Assembly (NCBI GenBank): GCA_013003215.1
Contig: JABDKD010000134.1
Span: forward strand, 1 to 64,000
Direction of reading: 5' to 3'
Length of the DNA: 64,000 nucleotides
Origin: Pyrinomonadaceae bacterium
GTDB lineage: Bacteria > Acidobacteriota > Blastocatellia > Pyrinomonadales > Pyrinomonadaceae
The position numbers were made by a program, and so were the translations under genes. Within the stretch, counting starts at the first letter, position 1; the number at the start of each line of letters is the position of its first letter. A model generated the notes under the pieces. The model was given only the letters and a program-made list of their open reading frames with translations. It was not told the origin of the DNA and ran no database searches. Below are positions 53,099 to 62,151 of this stretch, one piece after another.

Positions 53099-53920
53099 AT
53101 GAAACTTCTCAGAAAAATAAGAGCTTTTATCGTTCGCGATTTCCAGCTCGCAGTATCTTACAGATTCGAGTTTGCCATCAAGATCCTTTGGATTCTTGGC
53201 ATGTGCACCACGTTTTACTTCATCTCGCGATTAGCTGCATCCGGGATGATGCAATTCCAGTATCCAAATTGGCAACAGCTTCTTCCAGCCTGGCTCACGG
53301 GCCTCGCAATGCTCAATTACTTCCTAGTCGGGTTTTCGGCGCTCGCAAACGTAATCCGGCAGGAACAAATGCAGGGGACCCTTGAGAGCGTGCTTCTGAC
53401 CCCGATCAGCGTCCCGACCGTGATCGTTTCATCTTCTGCCTGGGCCTACGTGGAGGCGACCTTCTATTCGTTCCTGTATCTTTTTTTCGGGTGGCTTTTC
53501 TTTAACGTCCAGTACAAGGGAAACTTTCTGCTTGCATTTGTGTTCCTGATACTAACGACTATGAGTCTTGCATGTATTGGGATCCTCTCGGCAAGCTTTG
53601 CGATGGTTTTCAAGCGAGGAGATCCGTTTGCGGTCCTGCTTGGAGCCGGAACTGCCTTGTTTTCAGGGGTCTTTTATCCGAAAGAGATGTTGGCAGAGGA
53701 GCTCGGCACGGCCGGAAGTGCGATTACGGCCATCAATCCTTCAACACATGGTCTCGATGGGATCAGAAGCATTCTGATTCAGGGAAAGTCCTTTGTTGAT
53801 GTCCAACCACAGTTGCTTGTCTTGCTTGGATTCCTTGCTGTTCTGCTTCCTTTTTCGCTTTGGATATTTTCGCTTGCGGTTAAGAAAGCTAAGCGGGATG
53901 GAAGTCTCATACAATACTGA
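53099..53920 (+). CDS. ABC-2 type transporter permease
   Basis: 273 residues from the ATG at 53099 with six predicted helices, starting at RAFIVRDFQLAVSYRFEFAIKI. The QEQMQGTLESVLLTPIS segment (about 105-121) is the ABC-2 coupling motif. The frame continues to 53039, and a strong Shine-Dalgarno plus ATG near 53055-53063 is out of frame, so the start is not certain. No ATPase is adjacent. The substrate is unknown; related permeases move polysaccharides, lipids or drugs. The stop codon abuts the tandem-repeat island. Confidence 0.82.
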   Translation: MKLLRKIRAFIVRDFQLAVSYRFEFAIKILWILGMCTTFYFISRLAASGMMQFQYPNWQQLLPAWLTGLAMLNYFLVGFSALANVIRQEQMQGTLESVLLTPISVPTVIVSSSAWAYVEATFYSFLYLFFGWLFFNVQYKGNFLLAFVFLILTTMSLACIGILSASFAMVFKRGDPFAVLLGAGTALFSGVFYPKEMLAEELGTAGSAITAINPSTHGLDGIRSILIQGKSFVDVQPQLLVLLGFLAVLLPFSLWIFSLAVKKAKRDGSLIQY

Positions 53921-54053
53921 GTTCCAAGTTCCAAGTTCCAAATTTCAAGTTCCAAGTTCCATGCTTTACGTTCCAAGTATCATTTTCCATGCTTAAAGTT
54001 CCAAGTTTCATTTTCCATGCTTTAAGTTCCAAGTTCCAAGTTCCAAAGTTCAA
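53921..54053. repeat. Heptamer tandem repeat (GTTCCAA unit)
   Basis: Multiple copies of GTTCCAA/AAGTTCC run from 53921 to 54053, interrupted by two copies of a longer unit containing ATTTTCCATGCTT. It starts directly after the permease stop. I recall this motif as a common intergenic minisatellite of environmental bacteria (antisense reading: Leu-Glu-Leu-Gly-Thr-Trp-Asn). No gene function is suggested. Confidence 0.85.
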
Positions 54054-54091
54054 ATCTCGATTCCCGATGATTGGACTTTGTCCATTTTCCA

Positions 54092-54216
54092 TCGCCTCTC
54101 GCCCTTCGCTCCTTTTGTCCTTCTCTCCTTCTCTCCTTTTGTCCTTCTCGCCTTCTCGCCCTCTCGCCCTCTCGCCCTCTCGCCTTCTCTCCCTCTCGCC
54201 CTCTCGCCCTCTGGCC
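54092..54216. repeat. Pyrimidine-rich octamer-type repeat (CTCGCCCT unit)
   Basis: CTCGCCCT and CTTCTCTC-type units repeat almost without purine interruption from about 54092 to 54216. It is a strongly strand-asymmetric tract that could form an unusual structure. The open frame of the next gene passes through it as Ser/Leu/Pro-rich sequence, which I treat as artefact. Together with the GTTCCAA island this explains the 346-base gap before the mutase gene. Confidence 0.85.
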
Positions 54217-54266
54217 TCGCCGATGATAGAATTAAGCCAATAGAATCAAGTATTACGAAGCATGTT

Positions 54267-55949
54267 ATGGCTGAAATAAAAGAAGAATTGTCAGAAGCGA
54301 AGAAGGATCTCGAGCGTTGGGAAAAAGAGACCCTGGAACCCGTCCTCGAGCGACATCCGGAAAGGAAGGAATCATTTGAAGGAATTTCACTTGAACCTGT
54401 CGAACGTCTATATACTCAAGCCGATGTGGACGACATCATCGCTGATCACGGAAGCGATTTGCCGGGCGAATACCCGTATAAACGCGGAATTCATCCGACC
54501 GGCTACCGGGGCAAACTGTGGACAATGCGTCAGTTTGCGGGGTTTTCATCACCAGAGAAGACAAACGCCCGTTTCAAGTATTTGATGGGACAGGGGCAAA
54601 CAGGGCTTTCAGTAGCCTACGACTTGCCTGCATTGATGGGGCTTGACGCAGACTCACCACTTTCAGAGGGTGAGGTGGGCAAATGTGGCGTGGCCGTTTC
54701 TTCATTGGCGGATTTTGAAGCGCTGTTTGACGGGATTTCACTCGAGGACGTAACCGTTTCTCAGACAATAAACGCTCCCGCATGGATATTTCTGGCGTTC
54801 TATATTGTCGTCGCGGAAAAACAGGGGGCGGACTTCAGGAAAATCTCAGGCACCCTTCAAAACGATATTCTAAAAGAGTACATCGCTCAAAAGGAATGGG
54901 TTTATCCGATCCGGCCCGCGATGAAGCTTGTAATTGACACGTTTGAGTATTGTTCCGAGCATCTCCCGCGTTACAATCCGATCTCGGTTTCCGGATACCA
55001 CATCCGGGAGGCCGGTGCGACCGCACTTCAGGAACTGGCATTCACGCTCCGGGACGGGGTTGAATACGTTGAGTACGGCGTCGACCGGGGAATGGACGTC
55101 GACAGTTTTGTTCCAAGAATCTCTTTTTTCTTCAATGCACATAACGACTTTTTTGAGGAAATAGCCAAATACAGGGCAGCACGAATTGTCTGGGCGGAGA
55201 CCATGAGAAAGCGATTCGGAGCGAAAAACCCGCGGACATTGAAGATGCGGTTTCACACCCAGACGGCAGGCGTTTCGCTTACGGTTCAGCAGCCGCTGAA
55301 CAATATTGCCAGGGTGGCGATACAGGCACTTGCCGGTGTTTTGGGGGGAACCCAGAGCCTGCATACGGATTCGTACGACGAGGCGCTGGCATTACCAACC
55401 GACAAGGCAGCACTAATCGCGCTCAGAACGCAGCAGATCATTGCGGAAGAAACAGGTGTCGCTAACACGGTCGATCCGCTGGGCGGCAGTTATTTTGTTG
55501 AATCGCTGACTCAAAAAATGGTTGACGGCTGCTATGACTACTTCGACAAGATCGATGGGTTTGGCGGAATGGTTGAAGCCGTAGAGGCTGGTTTCCCACA
55601 ACGTGAGATCCAGGAATCGGCTTACCAGTATCAGCGTGCGGTCGAGAGAAATGAACAGACTATCGTTGGAGTGAATAAGTACTCGATGGATGAGAAGATA
55701 CACAAGGTTGATATCCTCCAAATCGACGAAAAGGTTCGAGATCATCAGCTCGAACGTCTCGAACAGACGAAAACCAAGCGCGATAGCGGGGCCGTCGAAA
55801 CTGCACTCGAGAAACTAAAGAAAGCTTCCGTCGCAAATGAGAATTTGATGCCTGCGACGATTGAAGCAGTCAGGCAATACGCAACCGTGGAGGAAATCTG
55901 CACCGCTCTCAGGGATGTTTACGGGGTATATGAGGAACCTGCATTCTAA
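54267..55949 (+). CDS. Cobalamin-dependent acyl-CoA mutase, large subunit (isobutyryl-CoA mutase-type residues)
   Basis: This 560-residue catalytic subunit belongs to the methylmalonyl-CoA mutase family. The ATG at 54267 follows the repeat island; His245 ([10 protein letters not shown]) corresponds to the catalytic His244 of P. shermanii MutB. Two substrate-determining residues differ from MutB: Phe90 (MRQFAGF) replaces Tyr89, and Gln208 (KEYIAQKE) replaces Arg207, which binds the methylmalonyl carboxylate. Phe/Gln is the isobutyryl-CoA mutase (IcmA) combination. The likely substrate is therefore isobutyryl- or n-butyryl-CoA or a relative, although automatic annotation will say methylmalonyl-CoA. 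Length fits stand-alone IcmA; the cobalamin-binding partner is at 57614-58012. Confidence 0.88.
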   Translation: MAEIKEELSEAKKDLERWEKETLEPVLERHPERKESFEGISLEPVERLYTQADVDDIIADHGSDLPGEYPYKRGIHPTGYRGKLWTMRQFAGFSSPEKTNARFKYLMGQGQTGLSVAYDLPALMGLDADSPLSEGEVGKCGVAVSSLADFEALFDGISLEDVTVSQTINAPAWIFLAFYIVVAEKQGADFRKISGTLQNDILKEYIAQKEWVYPIRPAMKLVIDTFEYCSEHLPRYNPISVSGYHIREAGATALQELAFTLRDGVEYVEYGVDRGMDVDSFVPRISFFFNAHNDFFEEIAKYRAARIVWAETMRKRFGAKNPRTLKMRFHTQTAGVSLTVQQPLNNIARVAIQALAGVLGGTQSLHTDSYDEALALPTDKAALIALRTQQIIAEETGVANTVDPLGGSYFVESLTQKMVDGCYDYFDKIDGFGGMVEAVEAGFPQREIQESAYQYQRAVERNEQTIVGVNKYSMDEKIHKVDILQIDEKVRDHQLERLEQTKTKRDSGAVETALEKLKKASVANENLMPATIEAVRQYATVEEICTALRDVYGVYEEPAF

Positions 55950-56007
55950 AGAGTGCCATTTGTAAAAGGCGTCAGACAGTTGAGTCACCGACGCTTTGAA
56001 TTGGATC

Positions 56008-56874
56008 ATGCTCAAACCGCAATATATAGCAATACCGTTGTTCGCGGTTTTTATCGCTATCGAGGCGTTTCTTATCCTGCGTTCGGGGCGCGACGAGTAC
56101 GACTCCAAAGATGCCTGGACCAATATCCTCATAGGCCTCATCAGTGCAATATTTGGCACGCTCCTCGCACTTGCCACAAGTATTGTTTACATAACGATTT
56201 ATGAGCTTTCACCATTCAAGATGCCGATGAATTCGGTCTGGCCATGGCTCATACTGATAATTGCCGATGACCTCCTTTACTATTGGTTTCATAGAATCAG
56301 CCATGAGAGCAGGTTGTTTTGGAATTTCCACGTCGTTCATCATTCGTCATACCGCTATAACCTGAGTGTCGCGGTCAGGCAAAGCTGGTTCTCAGGAGTC
56401 CTTCACTGGATCTTTTACCTGCCCGCTGCCTTCGTCGGGTTCCCCTTCTGGGCATTCGCGCTTGTGCATGGTTTCAATCTCATATATCAGTTCTGGATCC
56501 ACACCGAGTTAGTTGACAGATTGGGGCCGCTCGAATGGATATTGAACACGCCCTCGCACCATCGCGTACATCACGGAATCAATCCGCAGTACCTGGACAA
56601 GAACTACGCGGGTATCTTTATTGTTTGGGACCGGATGTTTGGGACGTTCGAGCCTGAAGATGAACCCGTTGAGTATGGGATTACAACGGGCATGGATTCC
56701 TACAATCCGCTTTGGATCAACACTCACGCCTGGTTTGAGATGTTAGAGAAACTCAGGAGCCGGTCCGGATTTCTAGAAAAACTGCGTTGTATTTTCCTAT
56801 CCCCGGACATGAATTTAGAACGAGTTTCAGCTTTGACCGACCAGGAAGCGATGGTAACGGGGGCGAGAAGATAG
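56008..56874 (+). CDS. Sterol desaturase / fatty acid hydroxylase family protein
   Basis: 288 residues with four to five transmembrane helices and the di-iron His clusters of this superfamily: HRISH (HX3H), HVVHH (HX2HH) and HHRVHH, in correct order and spacing. Such enzymes hydroxylate or desaturate lipids at the membrane. Start: the frame begins at a TTG (55996), but the ATG at 56008 gives MLKPQYIAIPLF. It sits between the two mutase subunit genes and ends overlapping the next GTG by one base. Substrate unknown. Confidence 0.9.
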   Translation: MLKPQYIAIPLFAVFIAIEAFLILRSGRDEYDSKDAWTNILIGLISAIFGTLLALATSIVYITIYELSPFKMPMNSVWPWLILIIADDLLYYWFHRISHESRLFWNFHVVHHSSYRYNLSVAVRQSWFSGVLHWIFYLPAAFVGFPFWAFALVHGFNLIYQFWIHTELVDRLGPLEWILNTPSHHRVHHGINPQYLDKNYAGIFIVWDRMFGTFEPEDEPVEYGITTGMDSYNPLWINTHAWFEMLEKLRSRSGFLEKLRCIFLSPDMNLERVSALTDQEAMVTGARR

Positions 56875-57440
56875 TGAAACGAAGATTAGTCACTTACGGC
56901 ATTCTGCTATTTTTGGTTCTCAGTTCGTTCGAAATCGGATTCGGGCAGACGGATATCGAGAATGAAGTGATTTCGACTACATTCAATGAAGAAACCGATC
57001 TGACGGTTGTCATGCTCAACGGGATTGAAATCCCCAAAAACAAAGATAAATTCTCGGTCGGCGCTCTGTTCTTCTATGCAGGCAAAGAGTATTCTGACCC
57101 CGCATGTTGTATACAGTTATTCTTCACGTCGCTAAGCCAGAAGAACTTCAAATACAAGGAAAAACGTGACCTAACCGTCTGGGTCGATGCTCAGGCAATA
57201 GAATTTGGCGAGATGAACTGGCAGGAATCCCCTCATGCTACAGCATTCATTATCGCGGAGATTTTTTGGGCGGAAGAAATGTTTGTCTCGATCGATAAAG
57301 AAGAATTGCTGAAGATCGCTAGAGCGGGTGAAATACGGGTAAGGATCGGTGACTTTAAGTTCAATGTGACGGACAAACAGATTTCCGGGTTGAGAGAGTT
57401 GGCGGATAAGCTTGAGGCCGGGCCGGTAACACAGAATTAG
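56874..57440 (+). CDS. Secreted protein of unknown function
   Basis: 188 residues beginning at a GTG that overlaps the upstream stop by one base (TAGTG), which implies translational coupling. An N-terminal signal peptide (LVTYGILLFLVLSSFEIGFGQ) is present; the frame extends to 56787 but within the neighbour. The mature domain is beta-rich with a CC pair (DPACCIQLFF) and no known motif. Coupled to the fatty acid hydroxylase-like gene; it may be an accessory of that enzyme. Confidence 0.72.
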   Translation: MKRRLVTYGILLFLVLSSFEIGFGQTDIENEVISTTFNEETDLTVVMLNGIEIPKNKDKFSVGALFFYAGKEYSDPACCIQLFFTSLSQKNFKYKEKRDLTVWVDAQAIEFGEMNWQESPHATAFIIAEIFWAEEMFVSIDKEELLKIARAGEIRVRIGDFKFNVTDKQISGLRELADKLEAGPVTQN

Positions 57441-57613
57441 TTTGTTCGAATTTAATTAGGTTTTCACGCCGGTCAACACGGCGCCATTCTCGACGATAAT
57501 TAGGTAGTGCATCGGTGATCCGGGATGAACTCGCTCGTCGGCATGTTTGTAAATTATCTCGCTTGAGCTTAGAATTTTCGTGTAATAAACAAAACTAATT
57601 TGGTTATAAACAC

Positions 57614-58012
57614 ATGAGCGAAAGAAAGATACGGGTGCTGGTTGCAAAGCCCGGACTCGACGGACATGACCGTGGGGCGAAAGTGATTGCTAGAGCATTG
57701 CGAGACGCAGGTATGGAAGTAATTTATACCGGTCTCAGACAAACACCCGAGATGATAGCTGCCGCCGCATTGCAAGAGGATGTTGATGCGGTAGGGATCT
57801 CTATTTTGAGCGGGGCCCACAACACGCTCTGTCCAAGGATCGTGGACTTGCTGGCAGAAAATGGCATGACGGACACCCTTGTTCTTGTGGGCGGCATCGT
57901 ACCGGAAGAAGATATTGACGAGTTGAAAAAGAAAGGTGTCGCAGAAGTATTTCTCCCCGGAACTTCCACACAGGACATCGTCAGCTTTTTGAATTCGAAT
58001 GTCAGAAACTGA
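57614..58012 (+). CDS. Cobalamin-binding small subunit of the acyl-CoA mutase
   Basis: 132 residues forming a stand-alone B12-binding domain. The cobalt-ligating motif is DGHDRG (His18), followed by [10 protein letters not shown] and [10 protein letters not shown] near 77 and 97, exactly like the C-terminal domain of MCM and like IcmB. It complements the large subunit at 54267. Two unrelated lipid-type genes separate them. The DxHxxG motif distinguishes it from corrinoid proteins of methyltransferases. Confidence 0.92.
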   Translation: MSERKIRVLVAKPGLDGHDRGAKVIARALRDAGMEVIYTGLRQTPEMIAAAALQEDVDAVGISILSGAHNTLCPRIVDLLAENGMTDTLVLVGGIVPEEDIDELKKKGVAEVFLPGTSTQDIVSFLNSNVRN

Positions 58013-58027
58013 TTCTGAGAGGTTGTT

Positions 58028-58465
58028 ATGAAGAAATTATTGGGAATTTTTCTGTTTGTCGGTTTGATATCATTCTCATCGGCGTACGCATTCATCGGGG
58101 GAGCGGCAAAGTCAACAGGAAACGCGGTTGGAAAGGCCGGTTATGTGACGGGCAAAGCAGTTTCAAAGGGGTCCGTTATCGCGGCCAGGTCCACCTCCAG
58201 TGCGGTTGTGAAAGCTTCAAAAGCAACAGCCAGTGGTGTTAAGAAAGGCTCCAAAGCTACAGCGAGCGGAGTGAAGAAGGGCAGCAAGGCAACGGCAAGC
58301 GGTGTTAAGAAAGGGTCGAAAGGAACCGCTAGTGGTGTTAAGAAAGCTTCGAAGGCGACCGCGTCCTTCGCGAAGAAGGTCGGCAAAGGTACCGCGAAAG
58401 TGACAAAAAAGGGTGCCAAGATGACGGCAAGCAGGACCAAAAAGATATTTAAAAAGATTTTCTAG
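58028..58465 (+). CDS. Secreted basic protein built of 11-residue repeats
   Basis: 145 residues with a signal peptide (MKKLLGIFLFVGLISFSSAYA). Residues 63-139 are seven consecutive 11-residue units of the type [A/G]SKATASGVKK, the middle ones nearly identical. The protein is very rich in Lys, Ala, Ser and Gly with almost no acidic residues. Eleven-residue periodicity is seen in LEA proteins and synuclein-type amphipathic helices, so it could bind membranes, DNA or anionic polymers; this is inference. A second basic secreted protein follows at 58555-58896. No homologue is recognised. Confidence 0.82.
   Translation: MKKLLGIFLFVGLISFSSAYAFIGGAAKSTGNAVGKAGYVTGKAVSKGSVIAARSTSSAVVKASKATASGVKKGSKATASGVKKGSKATASGVKKGSKGTASGVKKASKATASFAKKVGKGTAKVTKKGAKMTASRTKKIFKKIF
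58214..58444 (+). repeat. 33-base coding tandem repeat
   Basis: Seven units of 33 bases encode the 11-residue repeats. The central units are highly alike in DNA as well as protein, so they probably expanded recently by slippage or recombination; the outer units are more diverged. Confidence 0.8.
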
Positions 58466-58554
58466 ATCATTCCGAACTGGTAGAATAGGTGAGTGTCTTC
58501 CAAAAGGTTGGCACTTGCCTTTTTTCGTTTCTCAATCCCTCCCGAACCTGCAAA

Positions 58555-58896
58555 ATGAAAAATCATCTAATTAAACTCGCGCTGGCGTGCGCCTTTACTG
58601 CCCTGTTCGCTCTTACGGCGAATGGGCAATCCAACGACTCGACCCAGAGCGGAACCGCAAGAAAAGTCTTAAACGGAACTGCAAAAACGTCGGTGATTGT
58701 TGTCGGGCAGACCGCAAAGTATACGTGGAAAGCGACCAAATTCACGGCCGGAAAAGTCGCGAAACCAATAGTGGTTAAGGCTGCTCCCGCGACCGGGAAA
58801 TTTATGCTGAAGCAATCTGGTAGAGCGGTAAAAAAGAGCGTTCCGATTGTCAAAAAATTCGCCGTCACCTACCTAAAGTTCAGGATCGGACTTTGA
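58555..58896 (+). CDS. Small secreted basic protein
   Basis: 113 residues from the ATG at 58555, with a signal peptide (LIKLALACAFTALFALTANGQ). The mature part is rich in Lys, Thr, Ala and Val with loose repeats such as GTAKTSVIVVGQTAK and YTWKATKFTAGK that recall the preceding 11-residue units, but it is more diverged. It is probably a distant paralogue. The frame extends upstream to 58489 without a signal. A strong terminator follows at 58966-58996. Confidence 0.75.
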   Translation: MKNHLIKLALACAFTALFALTANGQSNDSTQSGTARKVLNGTAKTSVIVVGQTAKYTWKATKFTAGKVAKPIVVKAAPATGKFMLKQSGRAVKKSVPIVKKFAVTYLKFRIGL

Positions 58897-58965
58897 AAGA
58901 AATATTGCCGTTTACGGTTGATCCGTTGATCGTCAGCTAACAGAATATCGCATTGCAAATATTGA

Positions 58966-58996
58966 GGGAGCGGGACTTTGACCGCTCCCTTTTTTT
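58966..58996 (+). terminator. Rho-independent terminator
   Basis: GGGAGCGG (58966-58973) pairs with CCGCTCCC (58982-58989), followed by seven T's. It separates the basic secreted proteins from the catabolic operon. Confidence 0.95.
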
Positions 58997-59013
58997 GTTC
59001 TTTAATTGAAGCA

Positions 59014-60375
59014 ATGAAAAAAGTAAGAGTTGCAAGCGGGCAGGGCTTTTGGGGCGACCTGTTATCCGCACCTGTTGACCAAGTCCGAAAAGGACCGATT
59101 GATTATCTGATGCTCGATTACCTCGCCGAGGTAACGATGTCTATCATGCAGAAACAGCACGCCAGGAATCCTGAAGCCGGGTTTGCGAGAGATTTTGTGT
59201 CTTTGGTTGCTGAAATTCTTCCGGATTTGGTTGAAAAGAATATCAAGATACTTTCCAACGCCGGCGGCGTGAATGTAGAGGGTTGCGCTGAAGCGATCAG
59301 AAAGGTCGCCGAAGATGCAGGTCGAAAGGGAGTTAAGATAGGAGTTGTCACGGGTGACGACATCCTGGACAGGCTTCCTTCCTTTTTGGAGCAAGGCATT
59401 GAGATTAATAATATGGATACCGGTGAACCTCTTGCTGAGATCCTTGACCGTGTTCAGGCCGCGAATGTTTATCTAGGGGCAAGACCTCTTGTCGAGGCAC
59501 TGGACAAGGGTGCACAAATCATTGTCGGAGGACGACTTACAGATACGGGCCTAACGCTTGCTCCAATGATGCATGAATTCGGTTGGAGCTTTGATAACTG
59601 GGACCAGGTAGCTACCGGAACGATTGCCGGACATATTATCGAATGCGGCGGCCAGTGCTCCGGCGGCAACTGCCAATACGACTGGCAGAATATTCCCGAT
59701 CTTGACGATATCGGATTTCCCATCATTGAGGCTTATGAGAACGGCGAATTCGTGGTAACGAAGCACGAGGGAACCGGCGGCCGAATTAACATCCCTTCGG
59801 TCAAAGAGCAGCTTCTTTATGAAATGGGAGACCCGCACGAGTACATTACGCCGGATGTCGTAGCAGACTTTACAACCATTCAGTTGGCAGATGACGGCGT
59901 TGACCGCGTCCGCGTATCTGGGATCGGTGGTAAGGAGAATACGGATTTCTATAAGGTCTCAATCGCATATTCAGACGGATGGAAATCTGTGGGAACTCTC
60001 GTTTATTCCTATCCGGACGCATATGAAAAGGCCAAAGCCGCCGATAAGATCTTGAGAAAACGGCTGGATGCCTTGGGGCTTGAATTTGATGTGATCCTAA
60101 CTGAGTTTGTCGGCGTAAATGCCGCCCATGGACACCTGGCTGGTGATCCTCCAAAGGATATTCCCGAGGTCCAACTCCGGATCGGTGTCCGCGGCAAGAA
60201 CCGCGACCATGTAACCAGGTTTACAAAAGAAATAGCTCCCTTGATTCTGACCGGACCGCCAGCGGTGACCGGATTCGCAGGAGGGCGGCCCAAGGTTGAA
60301 GAAATCATGGCATACTTCCCGGCTTTGATCCCGAAAAATCTGATAGAAACAAAAGTTGAGATAATCGAATCGTGA
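59014..60375 (+). CDS. AtuA-like protein (DUF1446)
   Basis: 453 residues beginning [16 protein letters not shown]. Conserved blocks include [28 protein letters not shown], the [11 protein letters not shown] Cys/Gly segment and [13 protein letters not shown]. The family (acyclic terpene utilization AtuA) acts in citronellol/geraniol and related branched acyl-CoA degradation, but its chemistry is not settled. The C-terminal domain usually fused to AtuA is missing here and appears as a separate gene at 60931-61278. The five genes from here to 62913 overlap or abut, so they form one operon. Confidence 0.9.
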   Translation: MKKVRVASGQGFWGDLLSAPVDQVRKGPIDYLMLDYLAEVTMSIMQKQHARNPEAGFARDFVSLVAEILPDLVEKNIKILSNAGGVNVEGCAEAIRKVAEDAGRKGVKIGVVTGDDILDRLPSFLEQGIEINNMDTGEPLAEILDRVQAANVYLGARPLVEALDKGAQIIVGGRLTDTGLTLAPMMHEFGWSFDNWDQVATGTIAGHIIECGGQCSGGNCQYDWQNIPDLDDIGFPIIEAYENGEFVVTKHEGTGGRINIPSVKEQLLYEMGDPHEYITPDVVADFTTIQLADDGVDRVRVSGIGGKENTDFYKVSIAYSDGWKSVGTLVYSYPDAYEKAKAADKILRKRLDALGLEFDVILTEFVGVNAAHGHLAGDPPKDIPEVQLRIGVRGKNRDHVTRFTKEIAPLILTGPPAVTGFAGGRPKVEEIMAYFPALIPKNLIETKVEIIES

Positions 60376-60941
60376 GTGTTGAAACATGGCGACGCGAAGA
60401 TTCGGAGAAAATGGCATCGTGCAGGGTATTTGATGTCCAAAGATACAGGTGTACGAATGAATCGACCGGAGCCCAAGCTGATTTTTTTGTCATCGAGAAC
60501 CCCGATTGGGTAAACATCATTCCCGTGACCGAAGACGGGAAGATAGTTTTGATAAGACAATTCCGTCATGGAACAGAATCAGTGACACTGGAAATACCCG
60601 GCGGACTCATCGATGAAAATGAGACTCCGGAAGAGTGTGCATTTAGGGAACTTGAAGAAGAAACCGGTTACAGGCCTTTTAAAATGGTCTATCTTGGGCG
60701 ATCTCATCCGAATCCGGCACTTCAGGAGAACTGGATTTACCATTTTGCCGCCCTGGGATGTGAAAAGTCGGGAAAGGAAGCGTTCGATGAGCACGAAAGC
60801 ATTGAGAACCACCTTGTGGATGAGGACTCCATTGAGGACTTGATCTCCAACGAGGTAATAACTCATTCGCTTGTGATTGCAGGATTTAGCCGCTTTGCTG
60901 CTTATAAGCGAAGGGCAACAGGATATTCATATGAAAGTTGA
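60372..60941 (+). CDS. Nudix hydrolase
   Basis: 189 residues starting at a GTG within GTGA, overlapping the AtuA-like stop by four bases. The Nudix box G-x5-E-x7-REUxEExGU is complete: [20 protein letters not shown] followed by ETGY. The flanking fold ([26 protein letters not shown]) resembles ADP-ribose/nucleotide-sugar pyrophosphatases; a CoA-derivative substrate is possible given the operon. Inserted between the two parts of AtuA, unusual for this family. Confidence 0.9.
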   Translation: MSVETWRREDSEKMASCRVFDVQRYRCTNESTGAQADFFVIENPDWVNIIPVTEDGKIVLIRQFRHGTESVTLEIPGGLIDENETPEECAFRELEEETGYRPFKMVYLGRSHPNPALQENWIYHFAALGCEKSGKEAFDEHESIENHLVDEDSIEDLISNEVITHSLVIAGFSRFAAYKRRATGYSYES

Positions 60942-61278
60942 ACTGACAAAGATTGCCCACGCCCGCTCGGGCGATAAGGGCGATACAGCAAATGTCGGAG
61001 TGATCGCCTTTGCTAAAGAGGGTTACGATGTTCTTGTACGAGAAGTCACTCAGGAAAAGGTAAAGTCACATTTTGGCGACCTCGTAAAAGGAGATGTTGA
61101 GAGATTCGAACTGCCGAACCTTGGTGCTCTAAACTTTCTGTTGCACGGAGCGCTTGGCGGTGGCGGCACGCTTTCCCTCATGACCGACGCGCAGGGCAAG
61201 ACCTTTTCAACTGCACTTTTGAGAATGCAGGTTGAGATTTCCGACGAGGAAGCAGGAAAACTGGGCCTTAGTGAGTAA
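60931..61278 (+). CDS. AtuA C-terminal-like domain protein
   Basis: 115 residues from the ATG at 60931 that overlaps the Nudix gene by 11 bases. It has the pattern IAHARSGDKGDTANVGVIA and NLGALNFLLHGALGGGGT, characteristic of the C-terminal domain of fused AtuA proteins. It likely assembles with the 59014-60375 product to rebuild the complete enzyme. The Gly-rich loop GGGGT may contact a phosphate or CoA. Next gene overlaps by eight bases. Confidence 0.86.
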   Translation: MKVELTKIAHARSGDKGDTANVGVIAFAKEGYDVLVREVTQEKVKSHFGDLVKGDVERFELPNLGALNFLLHGALGGGGTLSLMTDAQGKTFSTALLRMQVEISDEEAGKLGLSE

Positions 61279-62149
61279 AGACAACAACAACTTCGACCTA
61301 AATTATGCGCAAATGGAGCGGATCACGCTTCACTATGCTGAAGCCGGCACAGGCGATCAGCTGGTGGTGCTCCTGCATGGCTTCCCGGAGTTTTGGTACT
61401 CATGGAGGCATCAACTCAAAGACCTTGCTGCTGCTGGATACACAGTCGTTGCCCCTGACATGCGTGGCTATAATCTCAGTGATAAACCCGCTGATGTAAG
61501 CGCCTATGAGATTGAAGAACTTGTTCAGGACGTTTCAGACCTGATCGAACACCTGGGATTCGAAAAAGCAGTAGTCATAGGCCATGACTGGGGAGCCGGC
61601 GTGGCATGGGCATTTTCCCAGAGAAAGCCTGAGATGCTGACGAAATTGGCTTCCCTCCAGGTCCCTCCGCCATCGATTTGGAAGAAGAACCAAACTGTTA
61701 GTCAATTCCTGGCGAGTTGGTACATGTTCTTTTTTCAGCTTCCCTGGCTTCCAGAACTAATGTTAACGTCCTCTGATTTTCGAAAGCTTGCGATTGCTCT
61801 CAAGACCACCACCGCCGAAAAAGGGGTCTTTTCCGACGAGGATGTTGCTCTTTACAAAAAGGCCTGGAGCCAAGAAGGTGCGATCACCGGTGGGCTCAAC
61901 TATTACAGAGCAAATATTTTGAAGCGAATGTTTGGAAAGGGGATACCGCCAAAGAAGATTGACGTGCCGACGCTTTTTATTTACGGGGAGCAAGACCATG
62001 CAGTATTACCCCAAACCGTTGCAAACACGGGGGATATCGTTTCAGGCGAGTACCGGGAACTCCGAATTCCTGAATCGGGACACTGGGTCCAGAACGAAGC
62101 CAGAGAAACGGTTTCGGCAACTTTGATCGAGTTTTTGTCAGACGGATAA
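61271..62149 (+). CDS. Alpha/beta hydrolase, epoxide hydrolase-like
   Basis: 292 residues from a GTG at 61271 overlapping the upstream stop by eight bases. The motif HGFPEFWYSWRHQL is typical of epoxide hydrolases; the nucleophile is Asp in GHDWGAG, the acid Asp in GEQDHAV and the base His in SGHWVQ. It probably opens an epoxide or cleaves a haloacid-type substrate. The operon context (AtuA, enoyl-CoA hydratase) fits degradation of unsaturated or isoprenoid-derived carbon chains. Confidence 0.9.
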   Translation: MSKDNNNFDLNYAQMERITLHYAEAGTGDQLVVLLHGFPEFWYSWRHQLKDLAAAGYTVVAPDMRGYNLSDKPADVSAYEIEELVQDVSDLIEHLGFEKAVVIGHDWGAGVAWAFSQRKPEMLTKLASLQVPPPSIWKKNQTVSQFLASWYMFFFQLPWLPELMLTSSDFRKLAIALKTTTAEKGVFSDEDVALYKKAWSQEGAITGGLNYYRANILKRMFGKGIPPKKIDVPTLFIYGEQDHAVLPQTVANTGDIVSGEYRELRIPESGHWVQNEARETVSATLIEFLSDG

Positions 62150-62151
62150 AT

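Noticed and set aside
54078-54266. N-terminal extension of the acyl-CoA mutase through the repeat tract
   Set aside because: It would be encoded entirely by simple repeats and gives low-complexity Ser/Leu/Pro sequence absent from the family. The ATG at 54267 gives the usual start.
54267-55949. Naming the gene as ordinary methylmalonyl-CoA mutase
   Set aside because: The two residues that select methylmalonyl-CoA (Tyr and Arg) are Phe and Gln, so the name would assert an unsupported substrate.
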